Part shown: positions 34,464 to 46,311 of the stretch, one piece after another
Layout of the letters: the number at the start of each line of letters is the position of its first letter
Position numbering within the stretch: the stretch's first letter is position 1
Assembly (NCBI GenBank): GCA_003255025.1
Contig: QANY01013371.1
Span: forward strand, 1,323,263 to 1,387,262
Direction: 5' to 3'
From: Datisca glomerata
Taxonomy: Eukaryota > Streptophyta > Magnoliopsida > Cucurbitales > Datiscaceae
Length of the DNA: 64,000 bases
The notes under the pieces: model-generated
Database searches by the model: none
The model's input: the letters and a program-made list of their open reading frames with translations, nothing else
Told to the model about the DNA's origin: nothing
Translations under genes and position numbers: made by a program

Positions 34464-35530
34464 TGAACATGTAAAAAAACACACTGCCACATGGACGAGG
34501 ATGGCTGACCAAAGGGATCACGAAAAGTGATAGAAAAGTTGAAACTAGAGAGAAGGCTGATGTCACGAGACACCCATAAATAAAGAAAGAACGGTCAGAC
34601 ACATACCGAGAACAGGAAAGGCAGCAGAACGGGAAAGACTAACAAGGGACCCACACCTTCGAGAACAAGAAAAGACTGACGAGGGACCCACACCTTCGAG
34701 AGCGGGAAAAGACTGATTGGGGATCCACACTTTTGAGAACGGGAAAAGACTGACTAGGAACCCACACCTTCAAGAATGGGAAAAGACTGACGAGGGGCTC
34801 ACACCTTCGAGAACGAGAAAAGACTGATGAGGGACTCACACCTTCGAGAATGGGAAAAGACTAACGGAGGACTCGGGCCTGTGGAATGGGAAAATAAACC
34901 TGAGACTCGGAGAATTACCCTAAATGGGCAAGGCACACGCTGAACTGTGCAAGAACGAAAAGAGAAGGATAAAAAGAAGAATGGGAATATACGAAAGGAA
35001 TCCAGAATGACCACCAAGCGGCTGTGACATATTGGCTTGAGCCGCGAGGAACCATCAAGTGGCTATGACTGATTGAGTGACTTATAGACAGAGGACAAAA
35101 CAACTTAAAGGAATTAACAAAGTAAATAAGCCCACCCCTGAAAGCAATCCCATCGATAGGGGAGGCTCCCTGACAAAAATCCCATCAGTCGAAAACATAG
35201 GGGTGTGATCATCATCATCATTATTATTGTAAGGCCTATAAGTACAGACTCATGTAATGAAATGAAAAGAAGGAAAAAGGAAAAAAAGGAGAGGCAACTC
35301 AAGCAAAACATTTACTAAGTGCATGGCCTTTTCTTCCTTCTCTCTTCATCAACTATGTAAAATCATTTACACTTTACACAAGTGAATATCAATAGTCCTT
35401 TAGTGATTTTTCTTCCATTTAAGGGTTTTTTCACATAAATCATAGCGTCTTCATTCTCTCACTCTTTGTCTAAATTATTATCTTTATCATTCTTTCATAT
35501 AAAGTTTTTCATACAAAAAAATCATTTACA
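34464..35530 (+). repeat. 5' LTR of the non-autonomous element
   Basis: About 1067 bases, containing seven copies of a 37-base unit (about 34627-34890) and a TATTATTATTG..AAGGCCTATAAGTAC segment (about 35221-35246). The CTATAAGTAC box is a probable promoter, with the transcript start downstream. Confidence 0.85.
34627..34890 (+). repeat. 37-base tandem array in the 5' LTR, about seven copies
   Basis: Consensus GAACGGGAAAAGACTGACGA followed by GGGACCCACACCTTCGA. Copies differ at several positions each. Confidence 0.9.
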
Positions 35531-35560
35531 TTTGGTGCTCTCGTTGAGAGTTGAGAGAAA
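35531..35560 (+). other. Probable primer-binding region
   Basis: TTTGGTGCTCTCGTTGAGAG follows the 5' LTR end directly, the place of the primer site. I cannot name the matching tRNA with certainty. Confidence 0.5.
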
Positions 35561-35593
35561 AACTCAAGAGACTCATCCTACAACACCATAAAC

Positions 35594-35761
35594 ATGCCTA
35601 GAACCAGATCCATCGCAGCTCTAAACGAGGATAATAGAACCAGACACGAAGATGAGCACGTAGATCAACTAACCCTACCAACGAAAATGCTACAGACGAT
35701 CCTAAATGGGTCGGCAGCGGAGATGGGAACAACAACAAGTACAAAGCTGGAAATGGAATGA
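35594..35761 (+). pseudogene. Gag N-terminal remnant in the non-autonomous element
   Basis: The frame reads MPRTRSIAALNEDNRTRHED and ends after 55 codons at a TGA. It has the 'MxRTRSxxA..N..RxR' opening also seen on the opposite strand at 33711. No other gag motif follows. Confidence 0.55.
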
Positions 35762-35869
35762 AAAATGGCAAACTCGTTCCTTGCATATTCAATTGGCTTA
35801 TTCTCTTTTACATCATTATCAGTTTCTTAAAAAAGGGGAGAGAATTTGTTTGATTTGTGAAAACCAATG

Positions 35870-36200
35870 TCTTGATAACGGGAAAATAATTATCATGAGA
35901 AAGGGAAAGAAATGTCCTGACGCGGGAAAGAAAAATGTCTCGAGAACGGAAAAGAAAGAACTTGAAGGCGAGAAAAGAAATAACCTGGCTGCGAGAAAAG
36001 AAATGTCCTAACGGCGAGAAAAATAATGTCTTGAAAACGGGAATAGAAAAATCGTGTGGCTATGAGTATGGAAAAATGGTAAAGCATCTACTATGGGAAC
36101 GGCAACGGAAATGGAAATGGCTATGAGTACGGAAACGGGAACAGAGAATGAAAACGAAACGGAAATGAAAATAGAAAATGAGAAATGTTGGAAGGATATT
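35870..36200 (+). repeat. Purine-rich degenerate repeat
   Basis: Repeated words GAGAAAAGAAATGTCC, AACGGGAAAGAAA and ACGGAAATGGAAATGG form a low-complexity GA-rich block. It has no coding value. Confidence 0.6.
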
Positions 36201-36687
36201 ACATGACAAATCTTATATCATCAGAAAGATACCGAAGTGTACTTTTTGTAGAATTTCACGAGAATCAATTCAGAGCTCTCGATCAAAAGTTATGATAGTT
36301 TTACGTTGGCACTGTTCAGGAAAGTAAATATATTCACACTATTCACATTTAAATTTTAAACTGTACCAATTTAAATATTATTATACGCCAAATTATATAT
36401 CTTGATGTCTACTTCTTGAATAATTTTATAGACTTGATTTGGAGCTCTTGAAAAAAAAAGTTATGATAATTTTCATGAAAGCTGCTCAGGAAAGAAGATT
36501 ATGCCAACTGATCAACTTCAGAAATTAAATTGTATTTATTGGAAGTGAACTATATGGAAAATCTCATATCATAAAAAAGATACAGAATTCTACTTATTGG
36601 AGAATTTTTTTTACAGAATTTAATTTAGAGTTTTCAATCAAAAGTTATGGTAATTATTGCTGTCAACTCTCTCTTCTTCAACAATGG

Positions 36688-37126
36688 AACTAAGGGCGCA
36701 AGTCATTGGGACAAGCAATTCGTAAGTCCTACTCAAGGAACAAAAGGCGTAAGTCCTTGGAAGAGGCAGTTCATAAGTCCTACTCTCATAAGGAAAATAA
36801 GGGCATAAGTCCTTGAGAATGGGTAGTTTATAAGTCCTACTCTCAGAAGAAACTAAGGGCGTGAGTCCTTGAGAGGGGTAGTTCATAAGTCCTACTCTTA
36901 GAAGAAACTAAGAGTGTAAGTCCTTTGGAGGGCAGTTCATAAGTCCTACTGTCAAAATGAACTAATAGTGTATGTCTTTGGGAGGAGCAATTCATAAGTC
37001 GTACTCTTAGAAGAAACTAAGGGCGTAAGTTCTTGGGAGGGGTAATTCATAAGTCCTACTCTCAGAAGGAACTAATGGTGTAAGTCCTTGGGAGGGGCAA
37101 TTCATTAGTCTTACTCTTAGAAGGAA
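36688..37126 (+). repeat. About 55-base tandem array, eight copies
   Basis: Consensus ACTAAGGGCGTAAGTCCTTG then GGAGGGGCAATTCATAAGTC and CTACTCTCAGAAGGA. Copies are diverged. Confidence 0.9.
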
Positions 37127-37510
37127 ATCAAAACGGGGTCATGGTTCTACGGAATGAGCCTAAGTCATTGGGTGTATCTACGGACGCCGTTCTCATAAGA
37201 AAATCAAAATAGGGCCATGGTTCCACGGAAGGAGCCTAAGTCCTTGGGAGTGTCTACGGACGCTGCTCTCAAAAGGAAATTAAAATGGGGCCATGGTTCC
37301 ACTGAATGAGCTTAAGTCATTTGGAGTGTCTATTGATTCCATTCTTAGAATGAAATTAAAATGGGTCCATGGTTCCACTAAAGGAGTCTAAGTCCTTGCG
37401 AGCGTCTACGTACGCCGTTCTCAGAAGGAAATCAAAATGAGGCCATGGTTCTACGGAAGGAGCTTAAGTCCTTCAAAATGTCTACGGACATTGTTCTCAG
37501 AAGAAAATCA
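37127..37510 (+). repeat. 76-base tandem array, five copies
   Basis: Consensus AATCAAAATGGGGCCATGGT then TCCACGGAAGGAGCCTAAGT, CCTTGGGAGTGTCTACGGAC and GCCGTTCTCAGAAGGA. It shares TAAGTCCTTGGGAG and TTCTCAGAAGGA with the neighbouring 55-base unit, so the two arrays are related. Confidence 0.9.
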
Positions 37511-37859
37511 AAAACTTTGAAATAGAAATATCCTTGTCTAACGGATCAGATGATGGTCAAATAATTCATAATGGACACAACTGAAGAAAGCAAAGATGAA
37601 ATATTTCTTGAAAATAACTCAACGGACGATCCTGAAACCAAAGGCCAAAATGGGGCCATAGTTCTTTATTTGAACCTAAGTCCCCATCAAAGTGAAAACA
37701 TGGCCGTGTGTCTTTGTTCGAATCTAAGTCCTTGAGAATTGACAAATCGTAAGTTGTTCTTTTAGAGTGAGAACGGGGTCGTGGTTCTTTATTTGAACAT
37801 TAGTCCTTAGAAACGGGAAGATTATACCGCATTCTCACTAAAGGAAGTTAAAGTCGTAT

Positions 37860-38075
37860 CCTAAAAAACAAGAGAAGTTATACCAATGAGTCCGTAGCGA
37901 GGAAAATGGGAAAAATTCTACCAATGAATATCTTAAAGCACGAGAGAAGGAAAAGAAAAATGAAATTGGAGAAACTCTATCAATGAGCCTGTATCGAAGA
38001 AAATGAGAAAACCTTGCCAATGAGCCCATAGTGACAAAAATGGGAAAACTCTATCAATAAGCTCGTAATAAAAAG
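37860..38075 (+). repeat. Third degenerate array, about 45-base units
   Basis: CCAATGAGCC..GTAGCGA..AAAATGGGAAAA..CTCTA words recur four to five times. Confidence 0.65.
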
Positions 38076-38372
38076 AACGAAAAAACATTACAACGAATGA
38101 AGGAAAAGTAACCATCATTTACAACAAGCTGGCAAAAAATTTAGTGGACAAACGCAAATCATTTGTGAATGGGAATAGAAGAACATAACGGTAGAAAGAA
38201 AAGAAGACGCCACCACTAACAGCAAACAACTGAAAAATTGTTTGGAAAAATCATGTCGCATGTTTTCAAGAAACACGTGAGGACAAGAACAGACAGACGT
38301 AACATTAGAATAAGAAAGGACAAAACATTACACCTCAACGAATAAAATTCTATTGAATGTAATGATGGCTAA

Positions 38373-39455
38373 TGAATAGGTAAAACATATCCACTGCCAC
38401 GTGGACAAGGAGGGCTGACCAAATGGCTCGCGAAAAGTGGCAGAAAAGTGAAAATGAGAGAGAAGGCTGATGTCACGAGACACCCGTAAACAAACAAAGA
38501 ACGGTCGGACATATACCGAGAACGGGAAAAGCACCAAAACGGGAAAGGATGATGAGGCACCTATACCTTCGAGAACGGAAAAAGACTGACGAGGGACTCA
38601 CACCTTCGAGATCGGGAAAAGACTGATGGGGGACCCACATATTTGAGAATTGAAAAAGATTGACAAGGGACCCACACCTTCGAGAACGAAAAAAGACTGA
38701 CGGGGGACCCACACCTTTGAGAACGGGAAAAGACTGATGAGGGACCCACACCTACGAGAACGGGAAAAGATTGACAGAGGATCCACGCATCTGGAATGGG
38801 AAAAGGAATCTGAGACTAGGAGAACTACCCTAAACGGGCAAAGTACTCGCTGAATTGTGCAAGAACGGAAAGAGAAGGATCACAAGAAGAACGAGAACGG
38901 ACGAAAGAAATCCAGAATGACCACTAAGTGGTTGTGACTAATTGACCCGAGTCACGAGGAACCATCAAGTGCTATAACTGATTAACTGATTGACAGACTA
39001 AGGACAAAACTGTTGAAATGAAAGAACAAAGTAAATGAGTCCACGCCTGAAAGCAATCCCATCAATAGGAGAGGCTCCCTGATAAAAATCTTATCAGCCG
39101 AAAATATAGAGGGTGTGATTATCCTCATTTTATTATTATTATTATTATTATTATTGTAAGGCCTATAAGTACATGCTCATGTAAAGAAATGAAAAGAAGG
39201 AAAAAGGAAAAAAAATAGAGGCAACTCAAGCAAACATTTACTAAGTGCATGACATTTTCTCTCTTCTCTCATCATCAACTATATAAAATCATTTACACTT
39301 TACACAAATGAATATCAATAGTCATCTCGTGGTTTTTTTTCCTTTAAAAATTTTTCACGTAAATTATGACATTTTTATTCTCTCATTATTTCTCTAAATT
39401 ATTATATTTATCATTCGTTTATAAAGAATTTTTCATACCGAAAAAATCCTTTACA
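38373..39455 (+). repeat. 3' LTR of the non-autonomous element
   Basis: About 1083 bases, co-linear with the 5' LTR, including a seven-copy 37-base array at about 38537-38790 and a longer ATT run at 39129-39153. Many substitutions separate it from the 5' LTR, so the insertion is old. Confidence 0.85.
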
Positions 39456-40834
39456 ATGTGACATTTAGTAGAAGAGTTAAATTGCAAGAGGGTGTTTTTA
39501 TGACTTACGCAAAACATTAATTATTAAAAGCTGCAGCCCACAAAATCTGAAAAACTAAGTCATGATAAATTAATCGGGTTGATGTATGGGTGGATACATA
39601 TATTATAACTAATAAGTATCATAAGTACTTTAATTAATGAATCAATAACACGATGAGACAAAGGGAGGGAGCTTAGTGGGGGCAATGCATCTGCGTCACA
39701 GCCAACCCATCATACCCATTTGTTGCTTTCAGTGAGATCAGAGGCTGAAATGGTATCCCCAAGGTCAAAGGAAAAGGGATGAGTAAACACAAAAAAATAT
39801 TTTCTCTTTGAGGAATGATTTAATTTTAATTGTTTGATATTAGAGGCGTGATTAATCAATTTTCTTAATTGAATGTGTGATACACATAATTCTATGATAA
39901 AATACCCAAAAGAAATACCTAAAAAAATTCTTGATATTCTAGGCTTACATGGGGTGGGATTCACCTTTTAAAAAAATAAAGAAAAAAAACGTAAGTTTCA
40001 AACTATGGGCTATATGCAAAAACCATGGGCATCGCCATCAGACCTGAAAATTTATCATTTTATCTGGAATGAGTCAATATTCTCTCTCTTATTTTTTTTA
40101 TAGTAATCAAAAACTAAAATTAATTTTATTTTTTGTAATTGTGATAATAATGTAGTATTATATATCTCATAATTGCTAATAATTATTTAAAATTGCTCAT
40201 AATGAGACTTCTTACTGATTTTTTTGTCAAAGCTTACTGGGTCCTGGCTATATATTAAGTCTTACAAACTTTTGAAACAATGCTTAATTATGCCATGATA
40301 AATAAAAAATTTAAGAATTAAACTTTAACATAATTTTAGAAGTTTTAATGCACAAACATAATGTATTTAATATGTTAAATTAATTATTTGTATACTAAAA
40401 TTACGTTGAAAAGTTAATAGCAATATTTTAATATTGAAAATGAGTTTATTTCATTAAATTTTCACATTTATAAGAAAATGATTATATCATTAAGTGATAA
40501 TTTTTTTTCTTCGTATATACTAATGTCAATCTCTAAATTCATTTGTATGAATTTTCATGTTATCAGTCAAATAAATATTGCACAATCAATATTACAAATT
40601 ACTAACAAACAAATTGTTATTGATTGAAAAAACAAACATTTCTTGTAATAAAAATGGATACGAAAATTCATATCGGACATTCACGTTCATGATTTCATAA
40701 TTTTATGAGAATTTAAAAACTATTTAGAGAATTTCATTGTAAATGAATTAAATGAAAAAAAATAGAGGTGAAAATATAATTTATATTATATTTTTTTAAC
40801 ATCTATAATATATATAGATATAGGTAAAGATAAG

Positions 40835-40871
40835 AACATATATTTCTTACATTCCGTAAGAAATATATGTT
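40835..40871. repeat. Perfect inverted repeat, 16-base arms, 5-base loop
   Basis: AACATATATTTCTTAC, loop ATTCC, then GTAAGAAATATATGTT. Confidence 0.9.
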
Positions 40872-43845
40872 GGAGTAATTTTAACTCCCCTCCCTGAAAG
40901 TATATATAGAATACAAGATTATTGTGCTTTTTCTCCAGCCACAAAAAAAGAGAAAAAAAAGAAGAGTGACCTTGTGTTATTGACTAATTATAAATTATAA
41001 GTCACAGTCAAGGAATATTCATATTAGAATAAATTATTTTAGGGACCCCTGAAGTGAAGATCTCTCTCTGTCCATGTGTTTTTGGGGTTTAAGTTTAAGA
41101 ATCTTAGGTGCGCCGTTGTTTTTTGATGTTAGATTGCAGCAATATATAAATTTCAAAAGAGCTCGAAATAATAAAAGATGATTAATTAGATAATTTTCAT
41201 GTTTTGTTTTCAGTTACAGCTTAATTTTTTATGTAATATGATTATATAATGTGGCTACTAAAAATAATTATTATTCAAATTTTTACACCAAAATATTATT
41301 TTCTAGAGAACATGCTGGCAAAATATTAAGGAAAATTTTACATAATAGACAACTTTAAGGTGGGTATTTTAGGAAATAATAGGTTTTCAATAGATTTAGA
41401 TAAATACCATATTTCTTAATTAATCAATAATTTTAGACTAATATGCTCATCATCTATATATAACATATTACCAAATTCTCTGGCGAATCATAGGTGTATA
41501 TCCGATGTACCTAATGATAGACCATAAAAATTAAGAAACTGTATTTAATCCCTTGAAAACTGTAATAGTCTCTAATACACCGAAAAAATTTGTTTACTTG
41601 TAAACCGCTAATCTATTAACTTCCTTAATCACTTAATTCCTAAATAAATAAAAACTAATAAAATTTAAATAAATCTAAGAAAAAGCGACAATAGCCGCTT
41701 CCCTCACACATGAACTTTTATTTCGATAAATAATCACTAAAACAAACATTTATTTGGGTAAATCAGTGATGAGACTGATACAATGACACTATAATTCGAT
41801 CAGCAAAATAAAATTGAAAAAAATGTTCTAAAAAAGTTATAAATAATACATGTTCTTGAAGGTATTAGAGTATATCATACATATTACTAGTTCCAATGAC
41901 ACTATAATTATGGGTGTAATTAAGCTTGACTTTGTTAACTTATATTTTTCTTTTCTTTTTTGGCAAAATATTTTCATAAACATAAATCAAGTAACTACCA
42001 ATTTTTTAAAAACATAAAATAAAAATCGCACCGATAATAACCCTTGAAAAACATTTTAAATAATCAAATTTGAATTCCACCAATAAGATATTATCGAAAA
42101 AGGATAGAAAAATAAATTAACTATAATTTTGTTAACCACCCATTAACCATAGTAAAATATCTATCATTATCTGTCAAATCAACAAATCAAAAGAAAGATA
42201 AAAAATCAAAGAAAAATCTTGATAGTTTTGTACTATTTCATGTTTTTTTTATCAGTAAGTGGGGATGAGTGATTAACTTTGCAACAGTTAATACCATATT
42301 TGTACGGAACATACTATTATTGTAATTGAATTTTCTTATATAAGTGATTAATTTTGACAGCGTTAATAAATGATTGATCAATTAATTGAAAACTTCTTAT
42401 TTATGATATAAATCAGTCATTGATATAACAGATCGTAAATAAAAAATTGATGAGAGTAAATTCAACTATGAAATAGCTAATTTTATTATTTGATTAAAAA
42501 TTACGAAACAACTAAATTCGTTAGTGGAGAAAGAATAATCACGAAGCTATATTGATTTTTTTCAAAAAATGCTGAATATCCAAACTTGATATGTCAATAA
42601 TGAAATATAAAATTTCCATAACATAAATTAGCTTAAAAAGGAAAGAAATCAATCATTGATTATCTTTTAATTTAAATTAAAAAATATATTAACGTTAGCA
42701 TTAAATGTTATTAAAATTTAGAATCAGATGTTTAAATATGTAACAAAATGTTTAAATATGCAACAAAATGTTAATATCTAGTTAATTGTATGGGCCCCAA
42801 GAAATCAGATGTTTAAATCCGTGATAGAAGATTAAAACCGTCAACACAAAATTTATCAATAACTGGTTGACGCGTGACACAAAAAAACTGTTATTTACCT
42901 ATAATTTGAAAAACTCTGTTATTTTTTAAAATGATTTTCAAGCTTCATCTATTTAGTGCAATTACTTAAATATTAAATATCCTTTTGAAAAACATTGAAA
43001 ATGAAAATATTGAAATTTCAAGAAGAAACCACCTTTGAATATTTTTCCAAGTATGGTTTCTATTATTTGCATTTCTCAAATAAGTAGGTAAGAATGATAA
43101 CGCAATTGCAAATTGTGGTTATTATCTGAAAAAAAAACAACTATGTTAATTATATATAACAGCTAAAAAAATCATTTTTATACATAACTTGCAACAGATA
43201 GTATATGTTCTTTTTTTAATACCATTGCATTCTGTTTTGGCTTGTTGGAACTTGAAACTACTTGAAAAATAAAAGTATATAACTTATAAGATATGTTCAA
43301 ATCTTTAAAAAATATTAAAGAAACTAAAACGATAGGCTATATTTATCTTTTAATAAAAAAATGATAAAAAATATTAATGCGTATATTCTCATCATTCTTA
43401 AATTTCTCTTACCTGATATTTTAATGATTTTTCTTTTATCATTTTTTTTATTAAAAGATAAATATATACAACCAAAAGAGTAAAATTAAACAATAGATAT
43501 ATCTCGTGTGTATAACAAATACTATAATATTAAGCTCGGAGCTAGGAGCTAGGAGCTAGGCAAATAATAATACACACTATCTATAAACTAAAGAGTAAAC
43601 ATGACAAAAAATTAGAACAGTTAAACCGCGACGGTTTCTTGGATACAACACAAGAAACCGCACAGAACAAACCAAACAAGAAAACTACACCTAACCGTAA
43701 TACAACACAACACAAACGACCTACTCCATCAAACACCTAACTAATCACCTCAAGGATAAACCAAGATATACTGCAATAAACAACACTACCTAGCGTAAAT
43801 CGCAAAGATAACGGACAACCAAAATCAAGAACCGCACAACGACCA

Positions 43846-44226
43846 CTACCTCAGAACTTCCAAACGAGTGACCTCACTGAGAAAACCCTTGACAATGGTT
43901 GAATCACGGGAGATTACAACCTCGCGCGGCACAGATCTAGCAACCAGTAAATCAAACAGCTTAGATATGAAAGACCTCTCTCGACAATCAAGCACGGCCA
44001 GTGTGGAGAATCCGGACATTGAGCAAATCCACGAGATCCAAAAGCCAGGAGGATATCGCAAGAGGGACGGGGAAGCAACCAATCCTCGCTCTGATGAGAG
44101 GTAGATCCCGACTCTAGCTGGGTCTGCGGCGACCACCTCAGGGAGAGAAGCCGGAGACCAACCACGGCATAAACAGAGCAACACAGACTCGCCGTCACGA
44201 AGCCCATGACACCATTTTTCCGACAA
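43846..44226 (-). other. Unassigned GC-richer open frame
   Basis: A 126-codon frame inside a block that is much richer in G and C than its surroundings. I recognise no domain; Arg, Ser and Trp content is high and overlapping open frames exist on both strands. It may be a retroelement fragment. No function is proposed. Confidence 0.25.
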
Positions 44227-46149
44227 AGCAAGGTGTTAAGGTTGATGAGACTCTTGAAAAATCATGTGGCTTTAATATCGACGGAGCAACTCCTCGGTAT
44301 CCCAGAACAGAGCCTCTACCTCAGATTTAGCGCCTCGAGTTCATTAAGGGCGAACCCTCGAAAAGATGAAGATGTGGTGTTTTGTACTAATTTCATAGAT
44401 ATGTGGCATGACGTCTCATGCTCATTCTGCTAGTAAATGTGCTAACTATCTTTAAAAATGTTTTACATTATTTTTAAACTCAAAACTATACATAGAAGTC
44501 ATATGAAAAGTTCATGAACCATTTTGTTTAAACTGTCATCTTTAAGGACATTTTTCCTCATACTATCTAAAATATAAAAATACAAAGTAAATGATTATTC
44601 TTAAATTAACTCAACATTAACTAATTATTTTATATAGCATGGATTACAAGACTCTCTTAAAATTTAATGAAAGAAAACTAATATTGAGCACATTAAGCGA
44701 ATTTCTTTTTCCATACATAATTTATTTACTTCACTCGACTTAATTTATTTTTTTAATGGCCATGTATAACATCCTATACCTCAATGTGAATAAAATTTAG
44801 TAATGAGTTAAAACATTACAGGTCAAGACACATGCATCACTTGTGATACTTGACTAGTCTATTAAAAAATAGGGGGATGTGAGATGAAAATTACTTTTAT
44901 ACAACTTTATCACCTATCATTAATACATTATGCAAAATAACATTCTAATTTATACATATTTTTGAATTAATTTGTTAAATCCACTCACATATTTAATGAA
45001 CTTAGAAAAAAAACAAATAAATAATAAATAATTTTAAAATTAACTTTAATTTGATAATTTTAAATGAATTGTAGCAAGTTATTCAAAAAGTTACAGAGGA
45101 AACAATAACTTTCTACTAATTTATTTTAATATAGATAAAAAATGAATTATCTATATAAAATTTAAATAATATTTTTTAAAATATAATTCAATTATAACAT
45201 AATTTTAGAAACTTTAATTATGTCATAGTTTAAATTGAATATATTAGTATAATTTTCATGTTCTATAAATAAGGTTACACAAAATTTATAAATGAATATT
45301 AAATTGGCAAAAATAAGTGAATATCAAATTTAAAATAATATAAAATATATCATTTAATTCTCGTGACTTATTTTTTCCTTAAACTTTTTAAAATACATTT
45401 CTACTACATACTCTTAATATTTTCATAGAAACATGCATGATGTTCAGTAACTGTGTTAAATAATAAAATATCAATAAATAAAAAAAGAAAAGTAATATAA
45501 CATTGTTTTCATTTACTCACATAATATGATGTTAAATACATTTATTTTTAATCACATAAGCACAGCATAATTATAATCATAGTTAATATTCAATTACACA
45601 TACATTACACATGTGTATTGACTAATAACTGTAATTGACACACATAATTAATGTTTAGACTTTAGACACATCTTAAAAAAATTAGTAAATTTCTACCACT
45701 TCTTATCTCAATGTTGATAATTTTTAGTTTTTATAAAAAAATAATAAATAAGTTTATTCTAATTAAATAAAATTTTAAATAATTAAATAATATATCAATT
45801 ATTTATAAATTAATTTATCATATTATTTTAAACACTTATAAAAAGTAAAATGACAAGAATAAAATACTCGAACTTTCCGCACATTAGTATGTAGCTCCGG
45901 AGAAGAAGGTCGAAAGGACATTTGCGTCATTGATGTACACGTATAATATCTATATCAGAAAAAGACAAATTCTCAGCGGGACCCACTATCCATCAAGGAT
46001 TAATTTCCACCGTAAGGGCCCACATACCACATGCCTCTTCCCCTACTTTATTTCGATTAAATATTTCTCTTATGACAATTGGCAACCTACGCAATTACAA
46101 TAATGTACACTAATGCAGAGCTAAACATCAGCAGGTGAGGAAATGACGA

Positions 46150-46311
46150 TATCACCCTTTCCCCTCCTATTTATAATGCAGATTGCCATTTACCTTCCCA
46201 TGTCCCAGCTCTGTGATCGTCGTAGATTGATTGACAATAGCACCTAAATTAATTTATTATTTTTTTACTTTTTTCTGCTTTGAGCGTAAGTGAGAGAGAG
46301 AGAGAGAGGAG
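46150..46311 (+). promoter_or_regulatory. Promoter and 5' leader of the TSJT1-like gene
   Basis: CCTATTTATAATG at about 46167 is a plausible TATA box. A GA microsatellite, (GA)n at 46292-46308, lies directly before the start codon within the leader. Confidence 0.55.

Larger units (their letters stand above)
34464..39455 (+). mobile_element. Non-autonomous large LTR element (LARD-like)
   Basis: Two similar long terminal repeats (34464-35530 and 38373-39455) flank about 2.84 kb that lacks pol. Both begin TGAA[C/T]A[T/G]GTAAAA and end TTTACA. ATATG before and ATGTG after are a likely 5-base target-site duplication with one change. A short gag-like start follows the 5' LTR, then degenerate repeats. 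With no RT, integrase or protease it must have relied on an autonomous partner. Confidence 0.85.
39456..46149. other. AT-rich spacer
   Basis: Over 6 kb with no supportable gene. It contains a perfect hairpin at 40835-40871, a triplicated GAGCTAG at about 43540-43560, a small inverted repeat GGTTTCTTG/CAAGAAACC at about 43633-43659, and one GC-richer block (43600-44430). Confidence 0.6.

Noticed and set aside
34639..35103. Minus-strand frames with repeated SRSRRC/FSKVWVP text (also at 38473-38786) as a repeat protein
   Set aside because: They are translations of the 37-base LTR array in the antisense direction; 37 is not a multiple of three and the frames break.
43846..44226. Novel 126-residue protein gene
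   Set aside because: Overlapping open frames occur on both strands in a GC-rich block, and there is no conserved motif, promoter or splice structure; listed only as unassigned.
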